Shown here: positions 31,721 through 41,182 of the stretch, piece after piece
Layout of the letters: the number at the start of each line of letters is the position of its first letter
Position numbering within the stretch: the first letter of the stretch is position 1
Origin: Plantactinospora sp. BC1
GTDB taxonomy: Bacteria > Actinomycetota > Actinomycetes > Mycobacteriales > Micromonosporaceae
Reading direction: 5' to 3'
DNA: 64,000 nucleotides
NCBI RefSeq assembly: GCF_003030345.1
Contig: NZ_CP028158.1
Span: 4,092,001 to 4,156,000 of the forward strand
Program-made: the position numbers and the translations under genes
Notes under the pieces: model-generated
What the model was told of the DNA's origin: nothing
The model's database searches: none
The model's input: the letters and a program-made list of their open reading frames with translations, nothing else

Positions 31721-32356
31721 TCACCGAGTTCCTGTCAGCGCGGCCACCACTTCGGCATCCGATACCTCGTGGAAGTCGGCGTAGTAGCGGCTGACGGCGC
31801 CGAAGTCCGCCGGGAGTTCCGGGCAGAGCACCTCGTCGGCGGTCTCGCCGAGCACCTCGTACGCCTGCGGCGCGCCGACCGGGACGGCGACGACCACCCG
31901 GCGGGCGCCCAGTTGCCGGGCGACTCCCACGGCGGCCCGCGCGGTGGCCCCGGTGGCGAGCCCGTCGTCGACGATCACGGCGATCCGGCCGTCCAGCCGC
32001 AGCGGCGGCCGGTCCTTGCGGTAGAGCCGCTCGCGTCGTTCCAGCTCGGCGGTCTCGGCCCGGACCACCGCGTCCACCTCCTCCGGCTCCAACCGGTCGG
32101 CGATCTCCTCGTTGAGCACCCGCAGCCCGCCCGGTCCGACGGCACCGAAGGCCACCTCGGGCGCCTCCGGCAGGCCCAGCTTGCGGACCACGAGTACGTC
32201 CAGCGGTGCGCCGAGCGGCTCCGCCACCGCCGCCGCCACCGGTACGCCGCCCCGGACCAGTCCGAGGACGACCACGTCGGGGTCGCCGGAGATCGGGGCG
32301 AGCCGGTCGGCGAGTACGGCTCCGGCCTCGGCACGATCCCGATAGGTCGCGTTCAT
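31721..32356 (-). CDS. Phosphoribosyltransferase domain protein
   Basis: 211 residues. The PRPP-binding loop is VIVDDGLATGATARAA (about residue 127) with both acidic residues and the following TGAT. The N-terminal hood (VVVLGLVRGGVPVAAAVAE) and the insert with VLNEEIADRLEPEE match the group of stand-alone type I phosphoribosyltransferases related to ComF and to predicted dienelactone hydrolase partners. The substrate base is unknown. It lies on the minus strand with the zinc-ribbon gene 22 bases downstream, and the two may be co-transcribed. Confidence 0.85.
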   Translation of the reverse strand: MNATYRDRAEAGAVLADRLAPISGDPDVVVLGLVRGGVPVAAAVAEPLGAPLDVLVVRKLGLPEAPEVAFGAVGPGGLRVLNEEIADRLEPEEVDAVVRAETAELERRERLYRKDRPPLRLDGRIAVIVDDGLATGATARAAVGVARQLGARRVVVAVPVGAPQAYEVLGETADEVLCPELPADFGAVSRYYADFHEVSDAEVVAALTGTR

Positions 32357-32520
32357 GCCTCAGGTTTACGCCCCGTCGGCCGACCCCGCTCGGCAGACGC
32401 CCGAGAAAGCCGTCGGATCGCCGCCGGAGGCCGCCGGACCGGCTGGCCCGCGACGTGGCACCGCCGGTCGCCGCCTCAGGGGCGACGCAGCGCGCCAACA
32501 CCCGGCGGCGAGGCGCGGGG

Positions 32521-32619
32521 TGTCAGCCAGCGCGAGTGAGGCGCGGCTGTCAGGCCAGGCCGGCTGAGGTGCGGGTGTCAGGCCAGGCCGGGTGAGGTGC
32601 GGGTGTCAGGCCAGGGCGG
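32521..32619. repeat. 28-bp tandem repeats at the 3' end of fluC
   Basis: Units at 32521-32547 (27 bp, diverged), 32548-32575 and 32576-32603 (one mismatch between these), with a partial fourth to 32619 that contains the fluC stop codon. Because 28 is not a multiple of three they cannot be a coding repeat. They look like a duplicated 3' end, each unit carrying GGCCTGACA on the minus strand. Confidence 0.85.
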
Positions 32620-32980
32620 TGGTGCCGAGCTGCCAGCCCAGCGCGGCGGCGCCGAGCCCGACGGCCAGGGTGGCGAGGACGTTCAGTCCGCCCCGTCGGC
32701 ACCCGCCCGGCCCGCTGCGCAGTAGCTGCACGGTCTCGTAGCCGAACGTCGAATAGGTGGTCAGCGCGCCGCAGTACCCGGTGCCGACCAGCGCCCAGAC
32801 CCAGCCCGGCAGCGCGGCGGAGAGGCCGGCGAAGAGGCCGAGCACCAGCGAGCCGACGACGTTGACCGTGAACGTCGCCCAGGCGGCCGGGCGGGACCGG
32901 CGCTCGACCAGCCAGTTGACCAAGAACCGGCCGACCGCGCCCACCGCGCCGCCGACCAGCACCGCCGCCCAGGTCAGCAT
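32606..32980 (-). CDS. Fluoride exporter subunit (FluC/CrcB), copy 1
   Basis: 124 residues from ATG 32980; the open frame extends upstream but has no homology there. Four membrane helices with the FluC signatures GGAVGAVGRFLVNWLVE, FTVNVVGSLVLGLF and ALTTYSTFGYETV (central Na+/Phe-box region). Fluc channels pass fluoride passively. A second fluC gene ends 19 bases upstream, and tandem actinobacterial pairs usually form heterodimers. No fluoride riboswitch is seen upstream of the pair. Confidence 0.93.
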   Translation of the reverse strand: MLTWAAVLVGGAVGAVGRFLVNWLVERRSRPAAWATFTVNVVGSLVLGLFAGLSAALPGWVWALVGTGYCGALTTYSTFGYETVQLLRSGPGGCRRGGLNVLATLAVGLGAAALGWQLGTTALA

Positions 32981-32999
32981 CGTCGTACCGCCCGTCCGG

Positions 33000-33455
33000 T
33001 CACGATCGCACCCGGTCCGCCGCCCACATCCCGAGGCGTACCGCGACCAGCGCTCCGGCGAGCGTGCCGAGCAGGTACCCGACGGCGACACCGGGGCGGC
33101 CGGCGGCGAGCAGTCCCCGGGTCTCCACCGCGTACGTGGAGAACGTGGTGTAGCCGCCGAGGATCCCGGTGCCGAGGAACGGCCGGACCAGCCGGTGCGG
33201 GGCGGCGGCGGTGGTGACCAGCCGCATCAGCAGGCCGATCAGGGCGCAGCCGGAGAGGTTGGTGACCAGGGTCGCCCACGGTACGCCGGTGGGGGCGTGC
33301 GGCCAGAGCACCGCCAGCCCGTACCGGCCGGCCGAGCCGAGCGCACCGCCGAGGGCGACCGCGGCGAGGACGTCCCAGCCGGGCCGACCCGGCAGCGCGG
33401 CCGGCTCGTCGGGTTCGTCGGGCCCGAGTGGCTCGGCAGGACGGGACGGGTTCAC
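33000..33455 (-). CDS. Fluoride exporter subunit (FluC/CrcB), copy 2
   Basis: 151 residues from GTG 33455, chosen because GTGA overlaps the stop of the upstream glycosyltransferase-like gene. A 33-residue Pro-rich N-terminus (NPSRPAEPLGPDEPDEPAA) precedes the first helix, unusual for the family. FluC motifs: GGALGSAGRYGLAVL, LVTNLSGCALIGLL and GGYTTFSTYAVET. The Asn of the pore motif is kept, but the following residues are LSG rather than VVG, so this copy has diverged from copy 1 and the two probably form a heterodimer. Confidence 0.9.
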   Translation of the reverse strand: MNPSRPAEPLGPDEPDEPAALPGRPGWDVLAAVALGGALGSAGRYGLAVLWPHAPTGVPWATLVTNLSGCALIGLLMRLVTTAAAPHRLVRPFLGTGILGGYTTFSTYAVETRGLLAAGRPGVAVGYLLGTLAGALVAVRLGMWAADRVRS

Positions 33456-34861
33456 GGGACGGGACGGCTTGCCGGGGTGGCCGACGGTGCCGAGGTGTGA
33501 TCGGCGGCCGGTCCACCCCGCCCCGGGCTGCCGGCGAGCCGGAGCGCGGGGACCCAGCCGAGGAAGGCGACCGGGTAGAGCAGGTACCCGAACCGGGTCG
33601 ACGGCATCAGCAGGATCGCGGCGAGCAACCCGTACCCGCAGAAGAGCGCGGCGGAGGCAGCCGTGCGGGGCGGGCGGCGCAGCAGCAGGACGGCGATCAG
33701 CGCTCCGGCCGCGACCAGCAGCGCGGCGGCGACCACCCGGCCGGCCGGCAGCGCCTGCGCGATCAGGTACCCGGGGAACGGCGACGCGGCCGGGCTGCTG
33801 ACCAGGCCGTGGCCGAGCGGGAAGCGCAGCACGTTCTCGACCAGCGCCGCCGAGTCGACGAGCTGGGCCGGGACGAGCGCGACCAGCGGCAGGCCGAGCG
33901 CCCCGACGGCCAGCCGCAGCCCGGTCCGGCGGCCCCGGACGGCGGCGTGCACCAGCAGGACCAGCGCGACCGGCCAGGCGAAGAGTTTCAGTGCCGCCGC
34001 CAGCCCGACCGCCAGCCCGGCGGCGAGGAAGCGGTCCCGGGCGGCGCAGGCGAGGGCGAGCAGGCAGAGGGCGAGGACCGGCAGGTCGTCGCCGCCGGTG
34101 GCCAGGGTCAGCGCGCAGACCGGGAGTACCGTCGCGAGCTGCACCGCCCGGACCAGCGCGGCGTCCCGGGCGCCGGCCCGCTCCGCCGACGGCGCCGCGC
34201 GGCCGGCGGAAACCGCCGTCGGGCGGCGCAGCAGCAGCACGGCCAGGCCGAGTGCGACGGCGGTGGCGACGGCGAACCAGATCCGGGCGTCCGTCCACCA
34301 GGCGGTGCCGGCGAGGGCGCGGGGCAGCCCGAAGAGGGCCATCCCCGGCTGGTACGGGGTGTAGCCGAGGAGTTGCTCCGCACCCGGCAGCGCGGCGATG
34401 GCGTCCCGGGTCAGGTACGGCGTGCCGTGGTCGAGCAGTCGGGCGCCGGAGTGCTCGACCACCACCACCTCCTCCTGGGCCCGGTCTAGCCGGCCGCCGA
34501 CCCGTTCGACCGCCTGCCAGACCAGCGGCAGCAGGGCGGTGGTGGCCCAGGTGACGACGGTCAGCCCGCCCCGCGCGGCGGTACCGGCCAGCCGGGAGTC
34601 GGGCCGGCGACGCCGGACGAGGAGCTGACCGAGCACCAGGATCGTGGCGACCAGGTAGCCGACGGCGGCGACGCCGCCCCAGGCCCGGTGCGGCAGGAGT
34701 GTGGAGGTGGCCGCGGTGACGGCGGCGAAGCCGGTGGAGAGGAGGTAGAGCACCAGGTCGGCGGCGAGCCCACCGGCCGCCCGGTCGGCCCGACGCCAGT
34801 GTCCCCGGCCTTCCGGCGTCCGGGTGGCCGGCGAGGTGTCCAGTTCGTCCGTGGCACTCAC
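33452..34861 (-). CDS. Polytopic membrane glycosyltransferase-like protein
   Basis: 469 residues from GTG 34861 (MSATDELDTSPATRTPEG); the open frame extends upstream into the GGDEF-EAL gene and is not used. About eleven membrane helices. Features such as DHGTPYLTRDAIAALPGAEQLLGYTPYQPGMALFG in the first large loop and ALKLFAWPVALVLL are typical of actinobacterial GT-C-like enzymes of the DUF2029 type. Its stop overlaps the start of fluC copy 2 (GTGA), implying translational coupling with the fluoride channels, a combination I cannot explain functionally. The substrate is unknown. Confidence 0.7.
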   Translation of the reverse strand: MSATDELDTSPATRTPEGRGHWRRADRAAGGLAADLVLYLLSTGFAAVTAATSTLLPHRAWGGVAAVGYLVATILVLGQLLVRRRRPDSRLAGTAARGGLTVVTWATTALLPLVWQAVERVGGRLDRAQEEVVVVEHSGARLLDHGTPYLTRDAIAALPGAEQLLGYTPYQPGMALFGLPRALAGTAWWTDARIWFAVATAVALGLAVLLLRRPTAVSAGRAAPSAERAGARDAALVRAVQLATVLPVCALTLATGGDDLPVLALCLLALACAARDRFLAAGLAVGLAAALKLFAWPVALVLLVHAAVRGRRTGLRLAVGALGLPLVALVPAQLVDSAALVENVLRFPLGHGLVSSPAASPFPGYLIAQALPAGRVVAAALLVAAGALIAVLLLRRPPRTAASAALFCGYGLLAAILLMPSTRFGYLLYPVAFLGWVPALRLAGSPGRGGPAADHTSAPSATPASRPVP

Positions 34862-34901
34862 GCGGGCAAGTGTGGCAGACGCCCGGCAGCGGGTGCGGCG
34901 G

Positions 34902-37424
34902 TTACGCCGGCAGGTGCGGCAGGCGTTCGGCGCGGCGCGGGCCGGGCCGGCGGCCGGGGGAGAGTCGGACCACCGCGCCCTCGTCGTGCAGCGCGGGGGC
35001 GAGCGTGCCGGGCCGGCCACCCGCGCCCTGGTGCAGGGCGGCGAGCAGCCGGGCGGCCGGCATCGGCCGGGCGAAGAGGTGGCCCTGCCCGGCGGCGCAG
35101 CCCAGCTCCCAGAGCGCGCGGCGCTGCGGCTCGCTCTCCACCCCCTCGGCCACCACGCTCAGGTTGAGGCTCCGGCCCAGGTCGACGGTGGATCGGATCA
35201 CCGCGGTGGCCTCCGCCGAGGTTTCCATCGCGGTGACGAAACCCCGGTCGATCTTCAATTCGTGTACGGGGATCCGGGACAGCACCGACAGCGACGAGTA
35301 CCCGGTGCCGAAGTCGTCGAGGGCGAGCTGGATGCCCGCGTCGCGGAGCTGCCCGAGTACCTGGTCGACGACTTCGAGCTGGCTGAGCGTCAACGTCTCG
35401 GTCAGTTCCAGCACGAGCCGGTCCGGCGGCAGGTCGTGCGCCCGCAACCGGGCCAGTACGGAGCCGGGGAACCGGGCGTCGAGCAGGCTGCGCGGCGAGA
35501 CGTTGACCGCCACCGGCAGGTCGAAGCCCGCCTCCCGCCAGGTGTTGACGGCGATCAGCGACTGGTCGAGTACCGCCTCGGCGAACGCCGGCAGCAGCCC
35601 GGACCGTTCCACCGTCTCCAGGAACCGGAGGGGGTCGATGGTGCCCCGGGCCGGGTGCCGCCACCGGGCGAGCGCCTCGGCGGCGACCACCTCGCCGCTG
35701 CCGAGGTCGACGATCGGCTGGAAGTTGACGGTGAACTCGTGGTCGGCGACCGCCCTTGGCAGGTCGCCGCCGAGCGAGAGTCGGCCGAGGTCGGCGGTGT
35801 CCCGGGTCGGGGCGTACGTGGCGATCCGGCGTCCGGCCCGCTTGGCCTGGTACATGGCCACGTCGGCGCGGCGCAGCAGCTCGGTCATCCCGCCGCTGCT
35901 CGGCGCGACCGCGATGCCGCCGCTGGCCTCGACGCTGATCCGCATCCCGTCCAGCTCGATCGGCTCGTGCAGCGCGGTGAGCAGCGTCTCGGCCCGGTGC
36001 GCGGCGACCGCCGGGGCGGGCAGGCCGTGGAAGAGCACCGCGAACTCGTCCCCGCCGAGCCGGGCGACCAGGTCCTCCCCGTGTACGGCACCGCGCAGCC
36101 GCTCGGCGACCTGGATCAGTACCCGGTCGCCGGCCGCGTGCCCGAGGGTGTCGTTGACCTCCTTGAAGTGGTTGAGGTCGATCAGCAGCAGCGCGACGAC
36201 TCCCTCGGTGCGGCGCTGGCCGAGTTGCTCGGCGCCCCGGTCGAGCAGTTGTCGCCGGTTGGCCAGCCCGGTCAGCGCGTCGTGCGCGGCGGCGTGCGCG
36301 TGCTCCTCGGCCACCCGGTTCAGTTCGGCGTACGCCGACGCGTTGCGGACCGCCGTGCAGAGCGCCGAGGCGAAGGTACGCAGGGTGTACTGCTCCCGCT
36401 CGGAGAGCTTGACCGGGCCCCGGAAGCGCAACCGCAGCATCCCGATGTGGCTCGTGCTGTGTCCCTCGAGGGGTACCGGGATGACCAGAGCCGCGTCGTC
36501 CGTGGCCGTGCCGGGCGGCCCGTCGTAGGTGAGCGCCTTGGTCGTGCCCCGGACCAGCCGGCCCGCCTCGGTCAACTCGATCTCCACCTCGTCGGCGGAG
36601 AAGAGTTCGGCGCCACCCGTCACCGCCGTCCTCAGCACGGTGTCGAGGTCCACGGCGTTGAGCGCGTCGGTCGCCCGAGCCAGACGCTGCCACGCCTGCT
36701 GCTCGGTACGCGCCCGGATCCGTCCCGAGTACGCCAGGTGGAGACTGAGGATCAGGGGTGGGATCGCCGCCAGCAGCCGGATGTCCGCCTGGAGGATCAC
36801 CAGGGTGCCCAGGATCAGGAAGAACCGGGCGACGACAGTGGCCAAGCGTAGATTCCAGTTCTCCCTGAAGAGGTGGCTCGCCTTCGTACCTGTCGCCAGG
36901 GCGATGATCGGCAGCGACAGCAGTTCGTCCAGCACCGCGTTCACCAGGTACGCGACCGCGAGCGGACCGATCAGGTCGGCGACGGAGACTTCTCCTCCTC
37001 CCTGGTGGCCGAGGAGGAGCAGCGTCAACGCACTGACGCTGACCAGCACCATCTCTTTCGCGACGGCGAACACTGTCTTGATCCTGGCTCGTTTGGCGAT
37101 GACACAGGTGATGCCGACGCCGAGTCCCGTACTCAGCACGACCCACGGAGCGGGGGCCACCGCGAGGCCGACCATGAAGGCGCTCTCGATCCAGCTGAAG
37201 CCGTGCGCGGCTGACCGGATGCGGATCTTCACCGAGGCTGCGGTGCCGACCGCGACCAGCGCGACCAGCGTCGCCGCCATCTGGAGGTTGGAGCCCGTCG
37301 CGGAGTCGTTGCGGATGATCGCGTGTACGCAGATTCCGGCCGAGACGGCCGCGAAGACGACGACGGGACCGACAGCCAGCCACAGCCGGTCGGTCCCAGT
37401 GTCATGTTCATCAGGACGAGTCAC
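34902..37424 (-). CDS. Membrane-bound GGDEF-EAL protein (diguanylate cyclase/phosphodiesterase)
   Basis: 840 residues. The N-terminal 230 residues hold six to eight membrane helices. A GAF-like sensor region spans about 240-380. The GGDEF domain at about 395-550 has an intact catalytic motif RLGGDEFAVLF (near residue 456). The EAL domain runs from about 565 to 805 with AAEALARWRHP (near 583), the metal/catalytic segments DDFGTGYSSLSVLSRI and ELKIDRGFV, and VVAEGVESEPQ. Both domains look active, so the protein could make and degrade cyclic di-GMP, balanced by the sensor parts. The C-terminal 35 residues are basic and disordered. The gene stands alone, 40 bases from the glycosyltransferase-like gene downstream. 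Confidence 0.94.
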   Translation of the reverse strand: MTRPDEHDTGTDRLWLAVGPVVVFAAVSAGICVHAIIRNDSATGSNLQMAATLVALVAVGTAASVKIRIRSAAHGFSWIESAFMVGLAVAPAPWVVLSTGLGVGITCVIAKRARIKTVFAVAKEMVLVSVSALTLLLLGHQGGGEVSVADLIGPLAVAYLVNAVLDELLSLPIIALATGTKASHLFRENWNLRLATVVARFFLILGTLVILQADIRLLAAIPPLILSLHLAYSGRIRARTEQQAWQRLARATDALNAVDLDTVLRTAVTGGAELFSADEVEIELTEAGRLVRGTTKALTYDGPPGTATDDAALVIPVPLEGHSTSHIGMLRLRFRGPVKLSEREQYTLRTFASALCTAVRNASAYAELNRVAEEHAHAAAHDALTGLANRRQLLDRGAEQLGQRRTEGVVALLLIDLNHFKEVNDTLGHAAGDRVLIQVAERLRGAVHGEDLVARLGGDEFAVLFHGLPAPAVAAHRAETLLTALHEPIELDGMRISVEASGGIAVAPSSGGMTELLRRADVAMYQAKRAGRRIATYAPTRDTADLGRLSLGGDLPRAVADHEFTVNFQPIVDLGSGEVVAAEALARWRHPARGTIDPLRFLETVERSGLLPAFAEAVLDQSLIAVNTWREAGFDLPVAVNVSPRSLLDARFPGSVLARLRAHDLPPDRLVLELTETLTLSQLEVVDQVLGQLRDAGIQLALDDFGTGYSSLSVLSRIPVHELKIDRGFVTAMETSAEATAVIRSTVDLGRSLNLSVVAEGVESEPQRRALWELGCAAGQGHLFARPMPAARLLAALHQGAGGRPGTLAPALHDEGAVVRLSPGRRPGPRRAERLPHLPA

Positions 37425-38116
37425 AACCGTTTCCCGGGTATGCGGAGGATGCGTCTCGCCAGACTACGGTGAGTCGCCTTTCGGCGACACCTACGTCACT
37501 CCCAGGTGTGCCCGCGCATGATCGCTCTCCATTCAGCCTCTGGCTGCTTCCGGGCTACCGGTCTCCGGTAATCCGTTGCTGCCAAACCGGTTCGGTTGAT
37601 GGGAGCAGCCTAAGGGGAGAGTGCGGCGGATAGATACAAAAAATGTCGCTATGCTCACTATTAGCCAAGGCTCGACACATTCGCTACGTTCTGTCCATGT
37701 ATGGAGACTGACTGGCGATGATCGACATGCGTTCATGGAGCGGGGATGCCGGCTCTGATGCTCGCGGCCCTGGTGGGGTTGATCGCTTTCTCCGACGACG
37801 GTCGACAGACACCCGCGGACCGCCATGGTGGTGGTTGCGGTCGTTCGGCAACTCGATTGTCGTCAAGTCTTGGCGGTGCAGTTGCCAGACCTCCATCGGG
37901 TGACCTGGTAGAACTCGCTTCGTGTCCATCTGTTGACCCTGGGTTCAGTTGTCGGGGGGCGCCGTTGATCTTGGACGATTGCGTCATTACAGACGAACCA
38001 GGTGGAGCTTGACCCTCGGCGGGCGAATGACGCTGGTGAATGTATCTGTGCGCTGGTCGATACACTGCGAGGGGTCACTGGTCAGCTCGTCCTTTTTGCG
38101 CGTCTTGGGGCCGTAG
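37425..38116. other. 692-bp divergent intergenic region before the SARP gene
   Basis: The stretch is noticeably more AT-rich than its flanks, especially about 37620-37700. Open frames on both strands lack codon bias and recognisable domains. Near 37473-37488 a small hairpin (GTCGCC, loop TTTC, GGCGAC) lies in the leader of the GGDEF-EAL gene. No repeats or tRNA are seen. It should contain the promoters of the GGDEF-EAL and SARP genes. Confidence 0.6.
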
Positions 38117-41100
38117 ATGATTGAAATTCGGCTTTTAGGGCCGATGCAGCTCCTCGTAGGCGGATCGTCGTTGCCACTCGGTACCCCGAAACAGCAGACC
38201 GTGTTGGCATTGCTGGCGATCCGACCGGGGCGGATAGTCACCCTGGAGGAGTTGATCGACGAGCTGTGGCCGGATGCGGCCCCCGCATCGGCTGTCGCGA
38301 ACACCCGTAGCTACGCGGCACGTCTCCGGCGAGCATTCGACGAGGTGGACGGAACCAGGGGTCTGTTAGCTCGCAGCGGTCCCGGCTACGAGTTCCGGAT
38401 ACGTCCGGACGACGTGGATCTGCTCGCCTTCGAAGATGAGTGCCAACGAGCCGGTGAGGCTCTCGCCCGCGCGGACGCCTTCGGCGCGGAGGATCTGATC
38501 CGCCGGGCCGAGGATCGCTGGCGGGGACCGATGTTGGCCGGTGTGCAGCTTGGACCGGTGTTGTCGGCCCGCCGAACGGCGGTGGCGACCCTTCGGCTCG
38601 GCCTGATCGAGCAGCGCGCCGAGCTGCACATGACCGCAGGACGCCCCCGCCTGGCGATCGGGATGCTCAGGGAGCATCTGCGAGCTCACCCCCTGCGGGA
38701 ACGTGGTCATGCTCTGTTGATCAGGGCACTCTACGAGGATGGCGACGTGCCCGGTGCCCTGGCGGCGTTCGCCGCCGCACGGGCGGAACTGGTCGACCAG
38801 CTCGGCATCGAGCCCGGCGACGAACTGCAACAACTGCACAAGGCGGTACTCAACCGCGACCCTGCACTCGGTCGCCCCCGGGTGACCGTTGCAGGTCCGC
38901 AACCCGGACCGCCGTCGAAGCCAGGGCCGCCCGCCGGCCCCCTCGATTTCCCTGACCAGCAGGTGGCGGTGCCGTCCTGCTGGCTGCCCCGACCGGTCGT
39001 CGATTTCACCGGACGGACCGAAGCGATACGTCGGCTGACCGAGGCCGTGGAGCGGGCGGAACCTGGCGGGCCAGTGATCCGAGTGATCAACGGGATGGCG
39101 GGGATCGGCAAGACCGCGCTCGCGGTACACCTCGCCAGCCGGCTCACCGACCACTACCCCGATGCCCAACTCTTCATCGACCTGCAAGGCCACAGCAGTG
39201 TGAGCCCAATGCAGCCCTCCGCCGCGCTGACAACCCTGCTCCGGCAACTCGGCGTACCGGCCGGACGGATTTCGACGGAGCTTGATCAACGTATCGCGCT
39301 GTGGCGTTCGGAGCTGGCCACCCGGAGGGTCATCGTGCTGCTCGACAATGCCGGCAGTAGAGCCCAGGTCGAGCCGCTGCTGCCGTCTGCCCCCGGCACA
39401 CTGGTGCTGGTAACGAGCCGACGGCGCCTGTTGGGAACCGACGGAATCATCCCCGAGTCATTACCTGTCCTTGCCCCGGACGAGGCCGTGGACCTGTTGG
39501 CGAGGACCGCCGGAGCGGACCGGATCCGGGCGGAGCCGGAGGCCGCCGCAGCGGTGGTACGACAATGTGGACACCTTCCGCTGGCGATCCGGCTGGCGGG
39601 CGCCCGCCTCGCGCACCGCCCAGGCTGGAGGGTGGCGGATCTGGCGGACCGGATCGACCGGAGCAGTCGGACGCTCGGCGAGCTCTCTGCGGAGGACCGG
39701 AGCATTGCTGCCGCCTTCGACCTGTCATACCAACCACTCCGGGAACCCGTGCGCCGAATGTTTCGGCTGCTGGGCCTCTATCTTGGCGAGTTCTTCCACA
39801 TCACCACAGCGGCGGCACTGACGGGGTTGCCGTTGCCGGACGCCAAGTTGGCTCTGGCCGAATTGGTTGACCACCATCTCGTGGAGGAACTGAGCGCCGA
39901 CCGGTTCCGGCTACATGATTTGACGCGCCAGTACGCGGCCGACCTCGCCGTCGCTACCGACGCGGCGGACGAGCGCGAGGCGGCGTTGGGTCAGCTGCTC
40001 GACCACTACCTGTTCGCGGCGGCTGTCGTCTCGGAAAGACTGGAACTGCCGTATCACCGTATATTGCGGCTCTCGCATGGACCGCAGCGTCCCGAGTTGG
40101 TGGAGGCGGTGGCACCGGACACGTCGTGGATGGAGCGGGAACGAGGGAACATCCGATCGCTGATCCGTCTCGCCGCAGAAGGTGCGCATGCCCACTATGC
40201 GTGGCAGCTTGCCCGATATACCTGGCGGTTCAACTATACCCGTGGTTACTCGGAAGAGATCATCGAGACCCATCGTGTCGGGTCGGCCGCGGCTATTCGT
40301 CTGGGAGACGTCGCGGCCACGGCGACGATGCACAATTACATAGCCTCTGCGTATCTCAATATCACCGACTATCAAACTGCGATGCGGCATTTGCAGAGGT
40401 CGGCCTGCCTGTCGAGCAGCCTCGGGGATGTGCTCGCGGCACGGGCCAGCGAGGCCAACCGCGCCGTGGTGTTGACCAGAATGGGGCGTCTAGCCGAAGC
40501 TGTCGAGATCTACCGACGGGTGCGGCGGGCCGGGCTGCTCAGCGTCGGCACCAATATGGGAATTCCGCTCATGTTACTTGGAATGTGCGAGGAGGCCCTG
40601 CGGGTTCAACGCACATCCCTGTTCCTCGCTATCGAGCTGAAAAAGAGCTTCGCGATCGCTCAGGACCTTGGGAATCTCGGGGCGATACGCCTCCGAATGG
40701 GCCAGTTCAGTCAGGCCGCCCGCCTGATCAGTGCTTCGCTCGCACTCAGGGCCCGGATCCGTAACCGGCGTGGTGAACCGGGGGCGATCAACGACCTCGG
40801 CAGCGCGTACCGCCATCTGGGCCGGCTCGACGACGCGCTGCAACTGCACCGGCGAGCGATAGCCGCCGCAGTCGATGCGGGCGAGCGGGACGTGGAGTCG
40901 GCAGCGTTGAACGATCTCGGCCTCACTCTGTCGGCGGCCGGTCGGGCGGAACAGGCATTCGAGGTGCACCGCCAGGCGCTCGAACTGGCAACCCGGATCA
41001 GCCACCCGTACGAGCAGGGGCGGGCGTTGGCTGCCATGGCTGCGCACCGGGAACCGCAGGATCCGGCCGAGGCGCGGCGGCACTGGGAGCGGGCGTTGGC

Positions 41101-41182
41101 GATCTTCGGAAAGATGGGCGTGCCGGAACGCTTCGAGGTCGAGCGCGAGCTGGCTCGGCTGGCCCTGCCCGTCGAGCGGTGA
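38117..41182 (+). CDS. AfsR-like SARP transcriptional regulator (BTAD, NB-ARC, TPR)
   Basis: 1021 residues. Residues 1-90 are an OmpR-type winged helix (MIEIRLLGPMQLLVGG, LLAIRPGRIVTLEELIDELW, RSGPGYEFRI). The BTAD domain spans about 95-245. An NB-ARC ATPase follows at about 290-560, with Walker A GMAGIGKTALAV (near 327), Walker B RRVIVLLDNA and the motif HLPLAIRLAGARL. The last 350 residues are TPR repeats (NDLGSAYRHLGRLDDAL). SARPs of this type activate secondary-metabolite or developmental genes. No biosynthetic cluster is adjacent; the next genes make molybdenum cofactor. The gene is less GC-biased than its neighbours, so it may have been acquired. Confidence 0.93.
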   Translation: MIEIRLLGPMQLLVGGSSLPLGTPKQQTVLALLAIRPGRIVTLEELIDELWPDAAPASAVANTRSYAARLRRAFDEVDGTRGLLARSGPGYEFRIRPDDVDLLAFEDECQRAGEALARADAFGAEDLIRRAEDRWRGPMLAGVQLGPVLSARRTAVATLRLGLIEQRAELHMTAGRPRLAIGMLREHLRAHPLRERGHALLIRALYEDGDVPGALAAFAAARAELVDQLGIEPGDELQQLHKAVLNRDPALGRPRVTVAGPQPGPPSKPGPPAGPLDFPDQQVAVPSCWLPRPVVDFTGRTEAIRRLTEAVERAEPGGPVIRVINGMAGIGKTALAVHLASRLTDHYPDAQLFIDLQGHSSVSPMQPSAALTTLLRQLGVPAGRISTELDQRIALWRSELATRRVIVLLDNAGSRAQVEPLLPSAPGTLVLVTSRRRLLGTDGIIPESLPVLAPDEAVDLLARTAGADRIRAEPEAAAAVVRQCGHLPLAIRLAGARLAHRPGWRVADLADRIDRSSRTLGELSAEDRSIAAAFDLSYQPLREPVRRMFRLLGLYLGEFFHITTAAALTGLPLPDAKLALAELVDHHLVEELSADRFRLHDLTRQYAADLAVATDAADEREAALGQLLDHYLFAAAVVSERLELPYHRILRLSHGPQRPELVEAVAPDTSWMERERGNIRSLIRLAAEGAHAHYAWQLARYTWRFNYTRGYSEEIIETHRVGSAAAIRLGDVAATATMHNYIASAYLNITDYQTAMRHLQRSACLSSSLGDVLAARASEANRAVVLTRMGRLAEAVEIYRRVRRAGLLSVGTNMGIPLMLLGMCEEALRVQRTSLFLAIELKKSFAIAQDLGNLGAIRLRMGQFSQAARLISASLALRARIRNRRGEPGAINDLGSAYRHLGRLDDALQLHRRAIAAAVDAGERDVESAALNDLGLTLSAAGRAEQAFEVHRQALELATRISHPYEQGRALAAMAAHREPQDPAEARRHWERALAIFGKMGVPERFEVERELARLALPVER

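Noticed and set aside
33456-34298. N-terminal extension of fluC copy 2
   Set aside because: The frame overlaps the whole glycosyltransferase-like gene in another frame; the GTGA overlap at 33452-33455 gives a better start.
34858-37383. Second minus-strand open frame over the GGDEF-EAL gene
   Set aside because: It is a shifted frame of the same strand; only the frame at 34902-37424 holds GGDEF and EAL motifs.
37533-37929. Small genes on either strand in the SARP upstream region
   Set aside because: Codon use is not biased toward G/C third positions and there is no recognisable domain or ribosome binding site.
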